Positions 60,873 to 64,000 of a DNA stretch of 64,000 nt are shown one piece after another; position 1 is the first letter of the stretch, and each line of letters opens with the position of its first letter. Position numbers and translations under genes: made by a program. The notes below the pieces were generated by a model. It was not told the origin of the DNA and did not search any database. It saw only the letters and a list, made by a program, of their open reading frames with translations. This DNA comes from RFSX01 sp965230215 (GTDB lineage Bacteria > Bacteroidota > Bacteroidia > Chitinophagales > Saprospiraceae), in the NCBI GenBank assembly GCA_965230215.1, contig CBDDKN010000002.1, forward strand, positions 1,054,001-1,118,000, in the 5' to 3' direction.

Positions 60873-61259
60873 TTAGACAAGTCCAATTTACACCCATTTG
60901 CTTTTTTCATTTTGGAAAAATTAGAATTCATCAGTGGTATTGCTCCAAAACTGTTTTGAGGCCGACGGAGACCGCATAAATAAAACAAAAAACCAGAATG
61001 GATATAATGCGTTAAGGGTATTGCAGGTTATATAAATGACCCAAAAGATTGAAATCGTCTGTCCTTATGGTCAAAATGACACATTTAGAAGTCAATTTGG
61101 CAAAATGGGGATAAATACTTCACTTACAAAGCTAATAGATATTGCATTCCTTTTTAAGAATGCATAAATTGAAGTTTTGGTGAATTATTTCCGAATTACA
61201 AGGGTTTAAATTGTCTTGGGCATCGGCTATTTTGCCAGTAGGAGTGTAAATGATTTTGT
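60873..61259. other. 387-nt divergent intergenic region between FkbM and DUF4175 genes
   Basis: AT-rich, with no convincing gene and no strong hairpin. Divergent promoters for the flanking genes must lie here, but I see no element with a clear match to both consensus boxes. A 43-codon open frame (61036-61167) is the only coding candidate. Confidence 0.5.
61036..61167 (+). CDS. 43-codon open frame, doubtful small gene
   Basis: ATG to TAA, 43 residues, moderately basic, no signal peptide or membrane helix and no family I recognise. It has no evident ribosome-binding site. A frame of this length is plausible by chance in AT-rich DNA. Listed only because it is the largest frame in the gap. Confidence 0.15.
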   Translation: MTQKIEIVCPYGQNDTFRSQFGKMGINTSLTKLIDIAFLFKNA

Positions 61260-64000
61260 ATGGTAAACCAGATGGGTAACTACGATTTATTGATTCAAAA
61301 ATTGGATCAATTCATCCGCAAGTTCTATCTCAATCAATTTGTAAGAGGCCTTTTATACACAACTTCCATCGTGTTGGGTCTTTTTCTATTTTTCAGCCTG
61401 CTTGAGCATTATTTCTATTTTGACAAATCCGTACGCAAACTGATCTTCTTTGGTTTTCTAAGTGTTAGCCTTGCTTCGTCAATATTGTTTATGATAATTC
61501 CAATTCTGAAGTATTTCAGTTTGGGCAAACGTATTGACCATGAAAAAGCGGCGGTAATCATAGGAGATCACTTTACCGATGTCAAGGATCAGCTTTTAAA
61601 TGTACTGCAACTTAAGAAGCAAGCTGATGGCTCCACCAGCAAGGAATTGATCTATGCCAGCATTGATCAGAAAACGGATAATATCAAACTGGTACCTTTC
61701 AAGTCAGCGATAGACCTTGGCAAAAACCGGAAGTATCTTAAATACGCACTTCCGCCTGCTTTGTTATTGATGACCATATTTCTGGCTTCGCCAACGATGA
61801 TAACCAAACCCACTCACAGGATTATAAATAATGATGTGGATTTTGAAAGAGAAGCAGCATTCTATTTCCAGATTGAGAATCCAAAACTTGAAGTTGTTCA
61901 GTTTGATGACTACAAATTGGATGTTGTAGTAGATGGGAAGGTGATTCCAGATGAGGTTTTTATTGATGTAGATAAGTTTCAGTACCGTATGAAGAAGGAT
62001 GCTGAAAATAGATTCAGTTACACCTTTAAAAACGTTCAGGGTCAACAAAACTTTGAGTTGTTCGCTGGAAATGTTAGAAGCAAAGAATATAATCTAGATG
62101 TATTGCTGAAACCTGCTTTGACTTCGCTAAACGTCAAGTTGGATTATCCTTCATATATAGGAAGAAGAGATGAAGAGATTAGCAATCAGGGTGACCTGGT
62201 TGTACCTCAGGGCACGAATATCAGTTGGATGATTGAAACAGATAATACCGATGAGGTAGGTATTCGATTTATCGGCGACGATGAAATTCAATCAGCGGAA
62301 AAAAGATCCAGTGACAGTTATCGCATTTCCAAGCGTATACTTAATGACGCTTTTTACAGAATATATTATGCAAATGATATTGTTGGAAATCCTGATTCAG
62401 TAAGCTATTCCATCAAATCGATTCCTGATGAATATCCGCAGATTTCAGTGGAGACTTTCAAGGATAGTCTGGACAGATCTCTTGTATATTTTGTGGGAGG
62501 AGCAAGCGATGATTATGGATTGATCTCCTTAAAGTTTAACTATACAAAGATAGCTGCAGATGGTTCTGTTGAAGAGGAGAGTCAAATAGTTGACCAGCCA
62601 AACAAGCGTGACACAGAATTTGCATGGACCTTGGACATCAACGAATATGAGTTACAGCCAGGGGATAAATTCAGTTACTACTTTGAGGTGTTTGACAACG
62701 ATGCGATCAACGGCAGCAAATCTGCGAAGACCACCGTGATGTTATATGAAAAGCCAACGCTTGAAGAATTTGAAGAGCAAGAAGATAAGAACGAAGATGA
62801 GATCAAGGATAAGCTTGAGGAGACGTTAAAAGAATCCAAGAAGATTAAGGATGAGCTTAAGAAGTTAAGAGAAAAAATGCTTCAGAAGCAAGCACCTGAC
62901 TGGGAAGATAAGAAGCAACTTGAGAAGCTGATGCAGCAGCAACAGAAACTGGAGAAACAGATTAAAGAGGCAAAAGAGAAATTCGATGAGAATCTTCAGA
63001 ATCAGGAAGAGTTTACCGAAAGGCAAGAGGATATAAAAGAGAAGCAGGAAAAGCTGCAAGAGATGTTTGAGGAAGCACTCGATACAGAGACCATGGAATT
63101 GATGGAGAAGATTCAGGAGTTGATGGAAGAGTTGGATAAGGAGATGATGATTGAGGAAATGCAGAACATGGAGATGAATGAGGAGTCCATGGAGAGAAAC
63201 ACAGAGCGACTGCTTGAGCTATTCAAGACATTAGAAGTGGAGAAGGAGATTCAGGATATGGTGGAGAAGCTTGAGGAAATGGCTGAGGAGCAAGAAGCCT
63301 TATCTGAAGAAACTGCTGAGGGTGAAAAAGACTCTGAAGAGCTAAAGGAGGAGCAGGAGAAACTCAATGAAGAGTTTGAGAAGATGGAGGAGAAGATGGA
63401 AGAGCTATTGGAAAAGAATGAAGAGCTGGAGCGGCCTAAAGACATCGGAGAAGAGCCGCAAGAGAAGATGGATGACATCAAGAAGGACATGAAGGACAGT
63501 TCGAAGTCGCTTCAGGAAAATCAAGACAAGAAGGCTTCGCAAAAGCAAAAGAAAGCAGCTCAGAAAATGAAGGACATGGCTGAAGGTATGCAGTCTGCTA
63601 TGGCGGCCATGCAAATGGATCAGATGCAGGAGGATATTGCAGCCTTGAGACAACTTCTGGAGAACCTTGTAACACTATCATTTGATCAGGAAGACCTGAT
63701 TGATGATATTAAGCGTACACAGATCAACACACCTAGTTATGTTTCACAAATACAGGATCAGTTTAAACTGAAAGATGACTTCGGTTTAATTCAGGATAGT
63801 CTTCAGGAGTTGGCTAAACGTGTAGATAAAATTCAAAGCTTTGTATTGGATAAGGTGGTGGAGATTGAAGGGGATATGCTTGAAAGTATAGATCAGCTGG
63901 AAGAGAGACTCAAGCCTGAAGCTGAGGCATATCAGAGAAGGACGATGAAGAATGTTAATGATTTGGCATTAATGTTGTCTGAATCAATGCAGGAGATGCA
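61260..64000 (+). CDS. DUF4175 family membrane protein, 3' end outside window
   Basis: At least 913 residues, open to the last base. ATG at 61260 or 61272. Three membrane helices (about 25-50, 58-83, and 160-180) lie at the N-terminus, then a beta-rich extracytoplasmic region (about 200-500, with strands and Ig-like spacing), then a very long acidic-glutamine/lysine-rich coiled coil (about 500-790, full of EKLEE, KQEKLQEMF and MEELLEK units) and a methionine-rich stretch. This is the layout of DUF4175 proteins, found across Bacteroidota and beyond; the full length is usually about 1100-1200 residues. Function unknown, often near vWA/MoxR-type genes. Confidence 0.85.
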   Translation, partial: MVNQMGNYDLLIQKLDQFIRKFYLNQFVRGLLYTTSIVLGLFLFFSLLEHYFYFDKSVRKLIFFGFLSVSLASSILFMIIPILKYFSLGKRIDHEKAAVIIGDHFTDVKDQLLNVLQLKKQADGSTSKELIYASIDQKTDNIKLVPFKSAIDLGKNRKYLKYALPPALLLMTIFLASPTMITKPTHRIINNDVDFEREAAFYFQIENPKLEVVQFDDYKLDVVVDGKVIPDEVFIDVDKFQYRMKKDAENRFSYTFKNVQGQQNFELFAGNVRSKEYNLDVLLKPALTSLNVKLDYPSYIGRRDEEISNQGDLVVPQGTNISWMIETDNTDEVGIRFIGDDEIQSAEKRSSDSYRISKRILNDAFYRIYYANDIVGNPDSVSYSIKSIPDEYPQISVETFKDSLDRSLVYFVGGASDDYGLISLKFNYTKIAADGSVEEESQIVDQPNKRDTEFAWTLDINEYELQPGDKFSYYFEVFDNDAINGSKSAKTTVMLYEKPTLEEFEEQEDKNEDEIKDKLEETLKESKKIKDELKKLREKMLQKQAPDWEDKKQLEKLMQQQQKLEKQIKEAKEKFDENLQNQEEFTERQEDIKEKQEKLQEMFEEALDTETMELMEKIQELMEELDKEMMIEEMQNMEMNEESMERNTERLLELFKTLEVEKEIQDMVEKLEEMAEEQEALSEETAEGEKDSEELKEEQEKLNEEFEKMEEKMEELLEKNEELERPKDIGEEPQEKMDDIKKDMKDSSKSLQENQDKKASQKQKKAAQKMKDMAEGMQSAMAAMQMDQMQEDIAALRQLLENLVTLSFDQEDLIDDIKRTQINTPSYVSQIQDQFKLKDDFGLIQDSLQELAKRVDKIQSFVLDKVVEIEGDMLESIDQLEERLKPEAEAYQRRTMKNVNDLALMLSESMQEM

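Overview
The window is ordinary chromosomal DNA from a member of the Bacteroidota, probably a free-living, Saprospira/Cytophaga/Flavobacteria-like lineage. The evidence is a type IX secretion system (T9SS) gene set (PorQ, a PorP/SprF-like protein, a PorE-like OmpA protein and a cargo hydrolase with a C-terminal sorting domain), several protein families largely confined to this phylum (GT117/DUF2723, DUF4175, DUF6427, DUF2480, DUF6249), a bacillithiol-transferase homologue, and promoters of the Bacteroidota type (-33 TTTG, -7 TAnnTTTG). Base composition looks moderately AT-rich throughout. I see no tRNA, rRNA, CRISPR array, insertion sequence, prophage or obvious foreign island. The exact genus cannot be read from the sequence.

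Layout. 1-5327 is the end of a surface-polysaccharide locus: class III aminotransferase (cut by the window edge), Wzy/ligase-like membrane protein, PAPS-dependent sulfotransferase, mannose-1-phosphate guanylyltransferase and a GT4 glycosyltransferase, all overlapping or nearly so. A thioredoxin-like lipoprotein follows. 7117-11824 holds a PpiD-type chaperone/isomerase and an outer-membrane beta-barrel receptor. 11879-14514 has a T9SS-exported serine hydrolase divergent from DNA polymerase IV, with a perfect inverted repeat between them. A long minus-strand block (20995 to 14516) encodes NhaC, a PLP transsulfuration enzyme, XerD, an Ig-like lipoprotein, LptB and two tiny lipoproteins. 21208-23745 (minus) has PabC/PabB and a PDZ protein.

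23884-40554 is mostly plus strand: MORN-repeat lipoprotein, PorQ, the large GT117 membrane glycosyltransferase, RpiB, an M28 peptidase, DUF2279 protein (minus), the PorP/PorE-like/lipoprotein operon, an M1 aminopeptidase, a LURP-one-like protein, BioY and a CNNM/CBS protein. 40560-42116 is a sigma/anti-sigma pair divergent from a small DUF6249 membrane protein, with matching extracytoplasmic-function (ECF) promoters facing both ways. 42152-50445 contains the bacillithiol-transferase homologue, PqiA-like protein, DUF6427 protein, HemA, a DksA-like protein, ScpB, DUF2480, DUF1801 and a fused FTCD enzyme. 50621-60872 contains a secreted protein of unknown role, an S24 repressor/SRAP/SPOR cluster, a membrane-anchored glutamate-synthase-like flavoprotein, two small lipoproteins, an M20 and an S37 peptidase and an FkbM methyltransferase. 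The window ends inside a long DUF4175 protein.

The best candidates for new biology are: (1) the divergent ECF regulon with two promoters of identical geometry; (2) the inverted repeat in front of dinB together with an S24 repressor and SRAP gene elsewhere in the window; (3) an uncharacterised lipoprotein locked into a PorP/PorE-like operon; (4) two tiny lipoproteins translationally coupled to lptB. I did not find an unmistakable new multi-gene system; most of the window is housekeeping and cell-envelope genes.
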